Below are positions 1 through 7,976 of a stretch of DNA of 64,000 nt, piece by piece. This DNA is from Streptomyces sp. NBC_00620 (lineage in GTDB: Bacteria; Actinomycetota; Actinomycetes; Streptomycetales; Streptomycetaceae): NCBI RefSeq assembly GCF_026341825.1, contig NZ_JAPENY010000001.1:2728001-2792000 (forward strand), read 5' to 3'. Both the position numbers and the translations under genes were made by a program. The notes below the pieces were generated by a model. The model made no database searches and was not told where the DNA came from. It saw only the letters and a program-made list of their open reading frames with translations. Position 1 is the first letter of the stretch. Each line of letters opens with the position of its first letter.

Positions 1-44
1 TCGCGTGCCCCACCCGCAGACCCGCGACATCCGTCAGAGCGTCA

Positions 45-61
45 ACTGTCATGGCGACAGT
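45..61 (-). terminator. small stem-loop after ltrA
   Basis: A 6-bp perfect stem (ACTGTC/GACAGT) with a 5-nt loop lies just past the ltrA stop. No T-run follows, as is usual in Streptomyces. The terminator role is inferred from position only. Confidence 0.4.
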
Positions 62-69
62 GTTTCCCG

Positions 70-1341
70 CTACGCGGCCCGCGCTTCCTCCCGCGTGACC
101 ATCCGCGCCGTCAACGTCACCCCGACCGCCACCGACAGCGCCGATACGACGCCCGCCGCGAGCACCGCCCAGTCGCCCAGGAACGTGCACAGGATGACCA
201 GCAAGGCGGTGGTCGGCAGGACGGCCTGCTGCGCGATGCCCACCTTGAAGTAGCGAGAATGCAGCAGCCACACGGTGAGGAGGTACAGCGCCGTCGGCAG
301 TGTCACCGCGGCGGACGCGGCGAGCGTCGAGATGTGCGCCTTGCCGACCGCCTGCTCGACCGCGACCTCCAGCCCCGCTCCGATCGCGGCCGCCGACGCG
401 AAGACCAGGTAGTGGCCGTAGCCCCACAGGAACGCCTGCCTGTTGGTCCGCAGATGTCCGTGGATCGGCACCACGAAGTAGATCCACCACGCGGAGAAGA
501 CGATCAGCAGCCCGCCCGCGGCGATCGGCAGCAGTTCTCCGAGCGCCTCGTTCTCGTCCGCGCCCGACTTCACGGCGACCGTGGCCGCGGCGATCGTCTC
601 GCCCAGGACGATGATCGTGAACAGGCCGTACCGCTCGGAGATGTGGTGCGGATGCCAGGACGACTTGGCATCCTTCTCCGCGAACAGAGGGACGCACAAC
701 TCGGCGACGGCCATCACCAGGAACACCCAGGGCCGCGCGGACTCCGGCAGGACCAGCAGCCCCAGCCAGCCGACCTGGCACAACAGCACGCCTCCCGCGT
801 ACCGCAGTGCCATGGTTCTCTCGGCCCCCTCGGTGGACCGTGCCACCCGCAGCCACTGCGCGATCATCGCGAACCGCATGATCGCGTACCCGAGCCAGAC
901 GAGCAGGAAGTCGTGGTCCTCGGCCGCCCGCGACACCCCGGCGGCGAGTACGAGGACACCGGCGATCTGCACCAACGTGACGACCCGGTAGAGCGCGTCG
1001 TCGTTGTCGTACGCCGAGGCGAACCAGGTGAAGTTCATCCAGGCCCACCAGATCGCGAAGAAGAGCATCGCGTAGTTGAGGATGCCCTCACCCGCATGTC
1101 CCTCGGCCACGGCGTGCACCAGCTGGATGCCCGCCTGGGCGATGGCCACGACGAAACACAGGTCGAAGAAGAGCTCCAGCGGCGACGCGACCCGGTGTGC
1201 CTCGTCGCGGCCACGAGCGGCCATGGTGCGCAACGGCCCACGACCGGCAGGCCGTGAGGTCGGTGCGGATGCGGATGCGGATGCGGAACCGGCACCGGGG
1301 CTCGAGCCGGAACTGGAACTGGAACTGGCACGGGACGTCAT
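70..1341 (-). CDS. Low-temperature-requirement A (LtrA) family membrane protein
   Basis: A 423-aa polytopic membrane protein. The motif HRVASPLELFFDLCFVVAIA, an E-FFDL-FV signature, marks the LtrA family, and about ten hydrophobic segments follow. The ATG at 1341 is chosen because the family motif then begins about 50 residues in. The preceding N-terminal tail is low-complexity Ser/Ala/Gly, encoded by perfect hexanucleotide repeats (GGAACT and GCGGAT units), so its length may vary between strains. LtrA proteins are widespread in actinobacteria, but their biochemical role is not established. The gene is convergent with the small gene at 1598 and ends 70 bases inside the window. Confidence 0.85.
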   Translation of the reverse strand: MTSRASSSSSSGSSPGAGSASASASAPTSRPAGRGPLRTMAARGRDEAHRVASPLELFFDLCFVVAIAQAGIQLVHAVAEGHAGEGILNYAMLFFAIWWAWMNFTWFASAYDNDDALYRVVTLVQIAGVLVLAAGVSRAAEDHDFLLVWLGYAIMRFAMIAQWLRVARSTEGAERTMALRYAGGVLLCQVGWLGLLVLPESARPWVFLVMAVAELCVPLFAEKDAKSSWHPHHISERYGLFTIIVLGETIAAATVAVKSGADENEALGELLPIAAGGLLIVFSAWWIYFVVPIHGHLRTNRQAFLWGYGHYLVFASAAAIGAGLEVAVEQAVGKAHISTLAASAAVTLPTALYLLTVWLLHSRYFKVGIAQQAVLPTTALLVILCTFLGDWAVLAAGVVSALSVAVGVTLTARMVTREEARAA

Positions 1342-1597
1342 ACGGCCAAGCACAGCAGAAAAGTCCCGGAAATTCTTGTGAATGCGTTCACAAGCAGACT
1401 CGGGTCCAACGTCCCCCGGGGATGACCTGGTCAGACGGGGCAGGGCGACCCGCGCCCGCCGTACGGGAGGACCTTCGGTCTCCGCTGGGGGACCGACGCG
1501 GCCGGTCAGTTCCTCGTCGCGGGCGTGCCCGCCGGGGTGCCGAGGCCCCCAGCTGAGCCGGGGTGGGCCGCCGTCCCCCTCGGCGTACCCTGAAGGC

Positions 1598-1783
1598 ATG
1601 AGTACCGCCCCCGCCCCCGAACCGCGCGATCCCAAGCCTGCCGCGCTGGTCTTCGACGACCCGCTGAGCCAGCAGTCCTCGGACGATACGGACCGCGGGT
1701 GGGGCGAGCGGTCCGGCAGCGACAGCGACAGCGCGGCCGACCTGAAGCGCTTCCTCGACGAGAAGCCGCCCCACCACATCTGA
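1598..1783 (+). CDS. small conserved Streptomyces protein (61 aa)
   Basis: A 61-aa acidic soluble protein. It has an N-terminal APAPEPRDPKP stretch, a central DDPLSQQSSDDTDRGWGE segment and a C-terminal DLKRFLDEKPPHHI. No catalytic motif or membrane segment is seen. The start ATG follows a GAAGG ribosome-binding site at close spacing. It lies between ltrA and mscL in the opposite orientation. The short helical C-terminal tail looks like a conserved element, so the frame is probably real, but the function is unknown. The GC-rich Ala/Pro/Ser bias means a chance frame cannot be fully excluded. Confidence 0.6.
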   Translation: MSTAPAPEPRDPKPAALVFDDPLSQQSSDDTDRGWGERSGSDSDSAADLKRFLDEKPPHHI

Positions 1784-1889
1784 ACCCCGCGCCACCACGC
1801 CTTAGCCTCACCCCACCACGTCTTAGCCTCGCCCCAGCGTGTCTTGGCCCCGCCCCACCACCGCCGGGCCCCGGCCCACAGCCGTGCCG

Positions 1890-2369
1890 CTAACTCTCGC
1901 TGTGCCCCGAACCGCGCTGCGCCACCAAGGCGTCGCGGATCTCCTTGAGCACCTCCAGCTCGGTGATCTCCATGACCTCCTGCGTGCCCTCCTTCGCCTT
2001 CTGGCGGGCCGCCTGCCGGGCCAGGTACTTGGACATGGGCAGGACCATCAGGAAGTAGACGACGGCCGCGGTGATCAAGAACGTGAGCGTCGCGCTGAGG
2101 ACAGTGCCCCACATGATCGGGATGCCGCTTGTGGCCGTGCCCGTCGCCTCGTCGAAATGGCACGGCGACTTCAGGCACGAGCTGTACTGGTTGAGGTCCT
2201 TGGTCCCGAACGCGCCCACCAGTGGGTTGATGATTCCCTTCACCACCGAGTTGACGATGTTGGTGAAGGCCGCGCCGATGACCACCGCGACTGCCAGGTC
2301 GACGACGTTCCCCCGCGTCAGGAAGGCCTTGAAGCCCTCCAGCACACCGGGTTTCTTCTTCTCGCTCAC
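1890..2369 (-). CDS. mscL: Large-conductance mechanosensitive channel MscL
   Basis: A 159-aa homopentameric channel subunit that opens under membrane tension and releases solutes on osmotic downshock. The N-terminal helix and TM1 read GFKAFLTRGNVVDLAVAVVI, the family signature. TM2 (TLTFLITAAVVYFLMVLPM) follows a periplasmic loop, and a charged cytoplasmic helix (LEVLKEIRDAL) closes the protein. The loop is longer than in E. coli and contains two Cys (SSCLKSPCHF), possibly a disulfide. I chose the GTG at 2369 because AGAAGGG lies 7 nt upstream. A GTG six codons earlier lacks a good site. It is followed downstream by the small gene at 1598 on the other strand. Confidence 0.95.
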   Translation of the reverse strand: MSEKKKPGVLEGFKAFLTRGNVVDLAVAVVIGAAFTNIVNSVVKGIINPLVGAFGTKDLNQYSSCLKSPCHFDEATGTATSGIPIMWGTVLSATLTFLITAAVVYFLMVLPMSKYLARQAARQKAKEGTQEVMEITELEVLKEIRDALVAQRGSGHSES

Positions 2370-2510
2370 CGAGGGGCCCTTCTGCACAAGTTGTGGAACA
2401 AACAGCTCCGCAACCTACGTCAGGGCGTGCCGGGCCTGTCCAATTCGGCAGCTCGAACGAGGGACTTGACACCGATTCGTCACTTACGGCGTCACGGTCG
2501 GGCACGTTGT

Positions 2511-3068
2511 TCAGCACACCGTCACCGCCAGCCGTGAGGTCGCGCTCGCGCCGGCCAGCCGCGTCGCCGTGGTCCGCGGGACGGAGAGGACGACCAGCGC
2601 CCCGGCCTGGGTGGTATCGACTTCCGGCACCTCGGTCACCCGGACCCCGGCCGCGACCACCCGTGCCTCGCCGCCGTTGTCCGCGGCGACGACATCGACC
2701 CGGTCCCCGCGCCGCAACAACCGCACCGTGGCCGCGTCGGCGATCCGCACCGGCGCAGTCACCATCTCGGCCGCGCGGCGCTCGCGTTCGGGAGCCGACG
2801 CGGATGCGGAAGAGGAACGGGCAGCGCCCGCGGGATGCCCGCGTGCCCGCTCGGCGTCACGAGGGCCGGCCGCGATGAGCGCGGCCGCCGTGACCGCCAG
2901 CCCCGCGGCCACGGCCCGCCGCTTGTGCCGGGTGAGGCGCCGCAGTTGATACCGCCCGCCGCGCACGCGTACGGGAGCGAAGTGAGGTACCTCGCAGGTC
3001 GGAGGCGCGTCCGCGCCCGGCGGGCGTACGGGAGGAGTGAGAGGAGCGAGCTGAGAGGGCTGTGCCAT
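2511..3068 (-). CDS. SAF / RcpC-CpaB-like domain protein, membrane anchored
   Basis: A 185-aa protein with a basic cytoplasmic N-terminus (YQLRRLTRHKRRAV) and one hydrophobic segment (AAGLAVTAAALIAAG). The extracytoplasmic part resembles the RcpC/CpaB domain of Flp-pilus assembly proteins (PVRIADAATVRLLRRGDRVD..VVAAGVRV..GALVVLSVP). Such stand-alone proteins are common in Streptomyces without pilus genes, and none are nearby here. The ATG at 3068 follows AGGTGG 8 nt upstream, while a GTG 15 codons earlier has no ribosome-binding site. The function is inferred only from the domain. It sits upstream of mscL in the same orientation with 140 bp between, so cotranscription is possible. Confidence 0.7.
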   Translation of the reverse strand: MAQPSQLAPLTPPVRPPGADAPPTCEVPHFAPVRVRGGRYQLRRLTRHKRRAVAAGLAVTAAALIAAGPRDAERARGHPAGAARSSSASASAPERERRAAEMVTAPVRIADAATVRLLRRGDRVDVVAADNGGEARVVAAGVRVTEVPEVDTTQAGALVVLSVPRTTATRLAGASATSRLAVTVC

Positions 3069-3238
3069 GGTGACCACCACCTGCGACGAGAGATCGGCTG
3101 CTTGCGATCCCACGATGAGGCCTCACGGCCGAGCCCGCCGGAGCCCGTGGACCACCGACGGGTTGTGGACAACTCCCTCACCCGAACGGGAAGTTCCGCC
3201 CCTCCTGCGACGCGCTGAACGACTGCAGGGGTCCCGCG

Positions 3239-4117
3239 CTACGGCAGCGTGAACCCCGGATCCATCCCGCCCAGCGCCGTAGTGCACAGACAGTCCCGCG
3301 TTCCGTTCGCCGGCAGCCCCGCGACCGCGCCGAAGAGCACACCCCGCAGCCGGTCCACATTCGCCGCGAACACCTTCAGCACCTCGTCGTGCGAAACTCC
3401 CTCGCCGGTCTCGGCCCCCGCGTCGAGATCGGTGACGAGGGTCAACGACGTGTAGCAGAGCTCCAGTTCGCGCGCGAGCGCCGCCTCGGGGTGGCCGGTC
3501 ATACCCACCACGGACCAGCCCTGCGCCTGGTGCCAGAGCGATTCGGCACGGGTGGAGAACCGCGGGCCCTCGATCACCACGAGGGTGCCGCCGTCCACCG
3601 GCTCCCAGTCCCGCCCGCGCGCAGCTTCGAGCGCGGCCTTGCGACCGACGGGGCAGTACGGGTCGGCCAGCGACACGTGCACCACGTTGGGCACCGTGCC
3701 GTCCGGCAGGGGAAGACCGTCGAAGTACGACTGTGCCCGCGCCTTCGTACGGTCGACCAGCTGGTCCGGCACCAGCAGTGTTCCCGGCCCGTACTCAGGT
3801 CGCAGACCGCCCACCGCGCAGGGCCCGAGGATCTGTCGTGCGCCGACGGAACGCAACGCCCACAGGTTGGCCCGGTAGTTGATGCGGTGCGGCGGCAGAT
3901 GGTGGCCGCGGCCGTGACGGGGCAGGAAGGCGACCCGCCGCCCGGCGATCTCGCCGAGGAACAGGGAGTCGCTGGGCGGCCCGTAGGGGGTGTCGACCTG
4001 TATCTCGGTCACGTCATCGAGGAAGGAGTAGAACCCCGAGCCGCCGATGACCCCGATCTCGGCCCTGTCCGCCGGCTGTTCTCCGGCCGGGCTCTGCGCA
4101 TTCTCCGTGTTCGCCAT
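3239..4117 (-). CDS. mtnP: S-methyl-5'-thioadenosine phosphorylase
   Basis: A 292-aa phosphorylase of the PNP/MTAP family. It cleaves methylthioadenosine with phosphate to adenine and 5-methylthioribose-1-phosphate in methionine salvage. Visible motifs are the phosphate loop IGVIGGSGFYSF, the second phosphate site PRHGRGHHLPPHRINYRAN, the base/ribose region GMTGHPEAALARELELCY and the TDLDAG acidic loop expected for an adenine-type base. The start is ATG 4117. TAGGGT lies 7 nt upstream, so the mRNA is probably leaderless. Two Cys near the C-terminus (DCLCTTAL) match the usual family end. It stands alone between two minus-strand genes. Confidence 0.9.
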   Translation of the reverse strand: MANTENAQSPAGEQPADRAEIGVIGGSGFYSFLDDVTEIQVDTPYGPPSDSLFLGEIAGRRVAFLPRHGRGHHLPPHRINYRANLWALRSVGARQILGPCAVGGLRPEYGPGTLLVPDQLVDRTKARAQSYFDGLPLPDGTVPNVVHVSLADPYCPVGRKAALEAARGRDWEPVDGGTLVVIEGPRFSTRAESLWHQAQGWSVVGMTGHPEAALARELELCYTSLTLVTDLDAGAETGEGVSHDEVLKVFAANVDRLRGVLFGAVAGLPANGTRDCLCTTALGGMDPGFTLP

Positions 4118-4124
4118 GGACCGC

Positions 4125-4130
4125 ACCCTA
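4125..4130 (-). promoter_or_regulatory. -10 element for leaderless mtnP
   Basis: TAGGGT ends 7 nt before the mtnP ATG, the spacing expected if transcription starts on the A of the start codon. No clear -35 was found 17-18 bp upstream. Confidence 0.5.
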
Positions 4131-4151
4131 GCCGGGCCAGGAAACGCCGAA

Positions 4152-4179
4152 GACCCCGTCGTCGTACGACGACGGGGTC
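4152..4179. terminator. perfect hairpin after the FmdB-type gene
   Basis: A 28-bp perfect palindrome with 14-bp arms (GACCCCGTCGTCGT and its complement) starts 15 bp past the stop of the minus-strand zinc-ribbon gene and lies upstream of mtnP. It is a strong intrinsic terminator candidate that would insulate mtnP. Confidence 0.75.
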
Positions 4180-4194
4180 CCGTAAGAACAAGCC

Positions 4195-4503
4195 TTACGC
4201 GGCGGAGCTGCTGCTGGACGAGCCGCTGCCCGACGACTTTGAGTCCGAAGAGGACGACGAAGTGGTCGAGGGTGTGGACGACGGCTTCGAAGCAGGCGTG
4301 GACGCCGGCGAGGTGCTCGTCGACGAACCGCGGCTGTCATTGCGGTAGAAGCCGGAGCCCTTGAAGACAATGCCGACGGCCGAGAACACCTTCTTCAGGC
4401 GGCCACCGCAGTTGGGGCATTCGGTCAGGGCATCGTCGGTGAACTTCTGCACCGCCTCGAGGCCCTCGCCACACTCGGTGCACTGATACTGGTAGGTCGG
4501 CAC
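4195..4503 (-). CDS. FmdB-type zinc-ribbon protein (Rv0991c-like redox chaperone)
   Basis: A 102-aa protein. The N-terminal zinc ribbon PTYQYQCTECGEGLEAVQKF..CPNCGGRLKKVF carries two CxxC pairs (FmdB/CxxC_CXXC_SSSS family). The C-terminal half is almost only Ser/Thr/Pro/Gly and predicted disordered. Mycobacterium tuberculosis Rv0991c has this architecture and is a redox-regulated chaperone, a function I transfer by analogy. The start is GTG 4503 with AGGAGG 7 nt upstream. A CIRCE-like operator covers the leader and touches the ribosome-binding site, which predicts HrcA control with groE. A strong hairpin follows the gene. Confidence 0.85.
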   Translation of the reverse strand: MPTYQYQCTECGEGLEAVQKFTDDALTECPNCGGRLKKVFSAVGIVFKGSGFYRNDSRGSSTSTSPASTPASKPSSTPSTTSSSSSDSKSSGSGSSSSSSAA

Positions 4504-4514
4504 TGGTCTTCCTC

Positions 4515-4541
4515 CTGGCACTCTCACTCAATGAGTGCTAA
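4515..4541 (-). promoter_or_regulatory. CIRCE-like HrcA operator
   Basis: On the plus strand CTGGCACTC, then exactly 9 bases, then GAGTGCTAA. The consensus is TTAGCACTC-N9-GAGTGCTAA. The right half is perfect and the left differs at two bases. The GCACTC/GAGTGC core is a perfect inverted repeat. It abuts the AGGAGG site of the FmdB-type gene, so repressor binding would block the leader. Confidence 0.75.
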
Positions 4542-4571
4542 CGACGGTCCATAGTGACGTATTCCGAGAGA

Positions 4572-5834
4572 TCAGTCCACCGCCACCGGCACTCGGTGAC
4601 CCACGCCACGTGCGACGGTGCGGCTCGCGGGCCGCGTCGCCAGCCGTGATCGCAGGCCCACCAGTGTCGCCAGAGCCAGTGCTGTACCGGCCATCGGCAC
4701 CAGGAAACCGGCGCCGTCCCAGAAGCGGTCCTCCAGTTGTCCGGAGACCGTGACGGCCGCCGCCTGACCGAGCGCGACGGCGCCGGTGAGCCAGGTGAAG
4801 GCCTCGGTGCGGGCGCCGGCGGGCACCAGGCTCTCGACCAGTGTGTAGCCGGTGATCAGGGCCGGAGCGATGCACATGCCGACCAGGAGACCGATCCCGG
4901 CGAGCACGATCACGGAGTGGGCGGCCCACAGGCCGGAGGCGGTGAGCGCCAGGGCCGCGTACCCGAGGACGAGCCGTCGCTGCGGGGCCACCTTCCAGGC
5001 GATGGCGCCGAAGGCGACGCCGGAGAGCATGTTGCCCGCGGCGAAGACGCCGTACAGGACACCGTTCAGGCCGGGCTCGCCGATCGATTCGCTGAACGCG
5101 GCGAGGGAGACCTGCATGCCGCCGAAGACGGAACCGATTCCCAGGAAGGCCACGATCAGAACGCGCACACCGGGGACGCGCAGTGCCGAAACGTGCTCCA
5201 CGCGCGCGTGCCCGTCAAAAGCGACAGCGGGCTGCGTGCTCTTCTGCGCGGCAAACAGAAGACCGCCGACCAGCGTCAGCGCGGCCTCGGTCAGCAGGCC
5301 GGCGGCCGGGTCCACGGTCGTGCACAGCGCGGTCGCCACCAGTGGGCCGAACACGAAGGTCAGCTCGTCGGTGACGGACTCGAAGGCCGCCGCGGTGGTC
5401 ATCAGCGGCGAGCCCTGGAGCTTGACGCCCCAGCGGGCACGCACCATCGGGCCGATCTGCGGAACCGAGGCGCCGGTCGGCACGGCGGCGACGAAGAGGA
5501 CCCACAAGGGGGCGTCCGCCAGCGCGAGCGCGGTCAGGGAGAGGCCCGACAGGGTGTGCACCAGGACGCCGGGGAGCAGTACCGCCCGCTGCCCGAGCCG
5601 GTCGGCGAGGCGCCCCGTGAAGGGCGCGAACAGTGCCATGGAGACACCGGTCACGGCGGCGACGGCGCCGGCGGTTCCGTACGAGCCGGTGGTGTGCTGG
5701 ACGAGCAGCACGATGGAGATGGTGAGCATCGCGAACGGCTGGCGTGCGGCGAAGCCGGGAAGCAGGAACGTCCAGGCGCCGCGCGTGCGCAGCAGCTGCC
5801 CGTACCCGGGGCGGGAGGTGACCGTGGATGCCAC
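4572..5834 (-). CDS. MFS transporter, 12 TM
   Basis: A 420-aa major facilitator protein with twelve hydrophobic segments. The loop between TM2 and TM3 carries a MFS signature (FTGRLADRLGQRAVLLPG). The family usually exports drugs or small metabolites, but the substrate cannot be read from sequence. The GTG start at 5834 has AAAGG 8 nt upstream. The 350 bp upstream hold an inverted repeat (5966-5982) and no regulator gene, so any regulator acts in trans. It is transcribed away from the antiporter gene, with 44 bp or more separating it from the FmdB-type leader downstream. Confidence 0.8.
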   Translation of the reverse strand: MASTVTSRPGYGQLLRTRGAWTFLLPGFAARQPFAMLTISIVLLVQHTTGSYGTAGAVAAVTGVSMALFAPFTGRLADRLGQRAVLLPGVLVHTLSGLSLTALALADAPLWVLFVAAVPTGASVPQIGPMVRARWGVKLQGSPLMTTAAAFESVTDELTFVFGPLVATALCTTVDPAAGLLTEAALTLVGGLLFAAQKSTQPAVAFDGHARVEHVSALRVPGVRVLIVAFLGIGSVFGGMQVSLAAFSESIGEPGLNGVLYGVFAAGNMLSGVAFGAIAWKVAPQRRLVLGYAALALTASGLWAAHSVIVLAGIGLLVGMCIAPALITGYTLVESLVPAGARTEAFTWLTGAVALGQAAAVTVSGQLEDRFWDGAGFLVPMAGTALALATLVGLRSRLATRPASRTVARGVGHRVPVAVD

Positions 5835-5965
5835 GGCCCGTGCCTTTCTGCCACCTGGTAGCGCGCCCGTGCGGGGGGCGCCGAGAGCTGTCCTCTTGCG
5901 CGGAACTGCGGTAGATACCGGCTGCCCACTGCGAGGGCACCGCGGCCGCCATACGGTCGCGCCAG

Positions 5966-5982
5966 CTCTGCGTCAGGCAGAG
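5966..5982. promoter_or_regulatory. inverted repeat upstream of MFS gene
   Basis: CTCTGC and GCAGAG are separated by 5 nt, about 130 bp before the MFS start. It could be an operator or an antiporter terminator. There is no further evidence. Confidence 0.25.
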
Positions 5983-6108
5983 TTGGTTCGATCTAGGTAT
6001 GCCTTCATCGTACAGGGATGAACGGTCCACTGCCTGTGAAAACGAGCACCATGGCATCGTTCGCCTGCGAATGCATATCGACGCTTAAGGCCCTGTTCGC
6101 CTGGATGT

Positions 6109-6180
6109 CCCAGCCGATACCCCAGCCGATACCCCAGCCGATGTCCCGGCCGATGTCTCGTTCGCCGTCTCGCTCGACGT
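6109..6180. repeat. 12-bp tandem repeat downstream of antiporter gene
   Basis: Four clear copies of a 12-bp unit (CCCAGCCGATAC or GT-ending variants) are followed by two or three degenerate ones. They end 6 bp before the antiporter stop codon. In the minus-strand frame one base off the antiporter frame they encode TSAG/VSAG repeats without a stop. Confidence 0.75.
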
Positions 6181-6185
6181 TCCGT

Positions 6186-7721
6186 TCAATGGTTGTGACC
6201 TTCGCCTTCCGGTCCCAGCCAGCCGGCCAGCTTGCCGCCCTGGCCCACCGCGCGCAGTCGCCTCTCGGCCGCGTCCCGGACGGGATCGGTGGCCACCACG
6301 AGGAGCTCGTCGCCGCGCCGCAGCACGGTCGTGGGCAGCGGTACGAAGGACTTCCCGTCGCGTACGACGAGGGTGACGGCAGCGCCCGCCGGCAGGCGCA
6401 GCTCGCCCACCTCGACGCCGTGCATGCGCGAACCCTTCGGGATCGCGACGGACAGCAGATGGCCGCGCAGCCGCTCCAGGGGGGCTGATTCGATGCCGAG
6501 GTCGGCGGCCTCGCCGGACTCGCCCAGCCGCAGCTTGCGGGCCAGCCAGGGCAGTGTGGGGCCCTGGATGAGCGTGTAGACGACGACCAGTACGAAGACG
6601 ATGTTGAAGATGCGGCGGCTTTCCTCGATGCCGCTCACCATCGGGATGGTCGCCAGGATGATGGGCACGGCGCCGCGCAGTCCGGCCCAGGACATCAGCG
6701 TCTGTTCCTGCCACGGTATGCGGAACGGCAGCAGGCTCAGCACGACGCTGAGCGGCCGCGCCACCATGGTGAGAACCAGGCCTATGACGAGCGCGGGCCA
6801 GATGTCGTCGCCCATCTCGTGCGGCGTGACCAGCAGGCCGAGCAGCACGAACATGCCGATCTGGGCGATCCAGCCGAGCCCTTCGGCGAAACCGCGCGTG
6901 GCGGGCCAGTGCGGCAACTTCGCGTTGCCCAGCAGCATCGACGCGAGGTACACGGCGAGGAAGCCGCTGCCGTGGGCGAGCGCGCCGGCGGCGTACGCCA
7001 CGACCGCGATCGCCATCACGGCGATCGGATAGAGACCGGAGGCGGGCAGCGCCACATGCCGCAGCCCGTACGAGCCGAGGAAGCCCACCGCGATGCCGAT
7101 GGCCGCGCCGATGGCCAGCTCCAGGCCTATCTCGCCCAGCAGCGCGTACCAGTGCTCCACCGGGCCCGCCGTGGAGAACGCGACGACGAGGATGACCACC
7201 GGAGCGTCGTTGAACCCCGACTCGGCTTCCAGAACGCCCGTCACGCGCGCGGGGAGGGGCAGTTTCCGCAGGACCGAGAAGACCGCCGCCGCATCCGTCG
7301 AGGACACCACCGCCCCGATGATGAGCGCCTGCCGCCACTCCAGCCCGATCAGATAGTGAGCGGCTGTGGCCGTCACTCCGACGCTCACCGCGACGCCGAC
7401 CAGTGCCAGCGAGGTGGCGGCCGGAAGGGCGGGCTTGATCTCTTTCCACTTCGTGCCGAGGCCGCCCTCGGCCAGGATCACGACCAGGGCCGCGTACCCG
7501 ATGACCTGGGTCAATTCGGCATTGTTGAAGTGGACGTCGCCGATCCCGTCCTGGCCCATCGCGACGCCGATGCCCAGGTAGACGAGCAGGGTGGGGAGCC
7601 CGCTGCGCGAAGAGATCCGAACCGCTGCCACCGCGACGAGCAGAACGAGCGAGCACACGAGCAGGAGTTGGTTGAGGTGGTGGACAGTCAGCGGCCGTTC
7701 CTTCCTCGTCAATCCGGTCAC
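6186..7721 (-). CDS. K+/H+ antiporter, CPA1 NhaP2/CvrA type with C-terminal TrkA-C domain
   Basis: A 511-aa monovalent cation/proton antiporter. Twelve or so TM segments contain GAVVSSTDAAAVFSVLR and EAESGFNDAPVVI, the acidic ion-binding region of the Na+/H+ exchanger fold. Residues from about 420 form an RCK_C domain (LLSVAIPKGSRMHGVEVGELRLPAG..VVRDGKSFVPLPTTVLRRGDELLVVA), which gates by ligand. I give the GTG at 7721. A CTG at 7691 (giving TVHHLNQLLL) has a much better ribosome-binding site, GAGGAAGGA 7 nt upstream, and may be the true start. It is divergent from the acylase gene at 7977. Confidence 0.85.
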   Translation of the reverse strand: MTGLTRKERPLTVHHLNQLLLVCSLVLLVAVAAVRISSRSGLPTLLVYLGIGVAMGQDGIGDVHFNNAELTQVIGYAALVVILAEGGLGTKWKEIKPALPAATSLALVGVAVSVGVTATAAHYLIGLEWRQALIIGAVVSSTDAAAVFSVLRKLPLPARVTGVLEAESGFNDAPVVILVVAFSTAGPVEHWYALLGEIGLELAIGAAIGIAVGFLGSYGLRHVALPASGLYPIAVMAIAVVAYAAGALAHGSGFLAVYLASMLLGNAKLPHWPATRGFAEGLGWIAQIGMFVLLGLLVTPHEMGDDIWPALVIGLVLTMVARPLSVVLSLLPFRIPWQEQTLMSWAGLRGAVPIILATIPMVSGIEESRRIFNIVFVLVVVYTLIQGPTLPWLARKLRLGESGEAADLGIESAPLERLRGHLLSVAIPKGSRMHGVEVGELRLPAGAAVTLVVRDGKSFVPLPTTVLRRGDELLVVATDPVRDAAERRLRAVGQGGKLAGWLGPEGEGHNH

Positions 7722-7976
7722 TCGGATCAGAACGCTCAGATCGGCACACGCGGATCGGAACCCTCGGATCAGAACACCGGAAGCCGAGCACTTCAGTGCA
7801 AGTACTTCGTTACCTTACCTAACTCTTGACGCTTTCTTGACGTTCCCGGGGGCAAGATCGAACGCCCGTCCGTTCGGGTACCCGACTCCGCGTCAAGGCG
7901 CGGTGGGCCCTGCGCCTATGGTTGCTCCAGCACTCCAGGACCGCCTGCCGCTCGCGTTAGGACAGCAAGGACAGCG

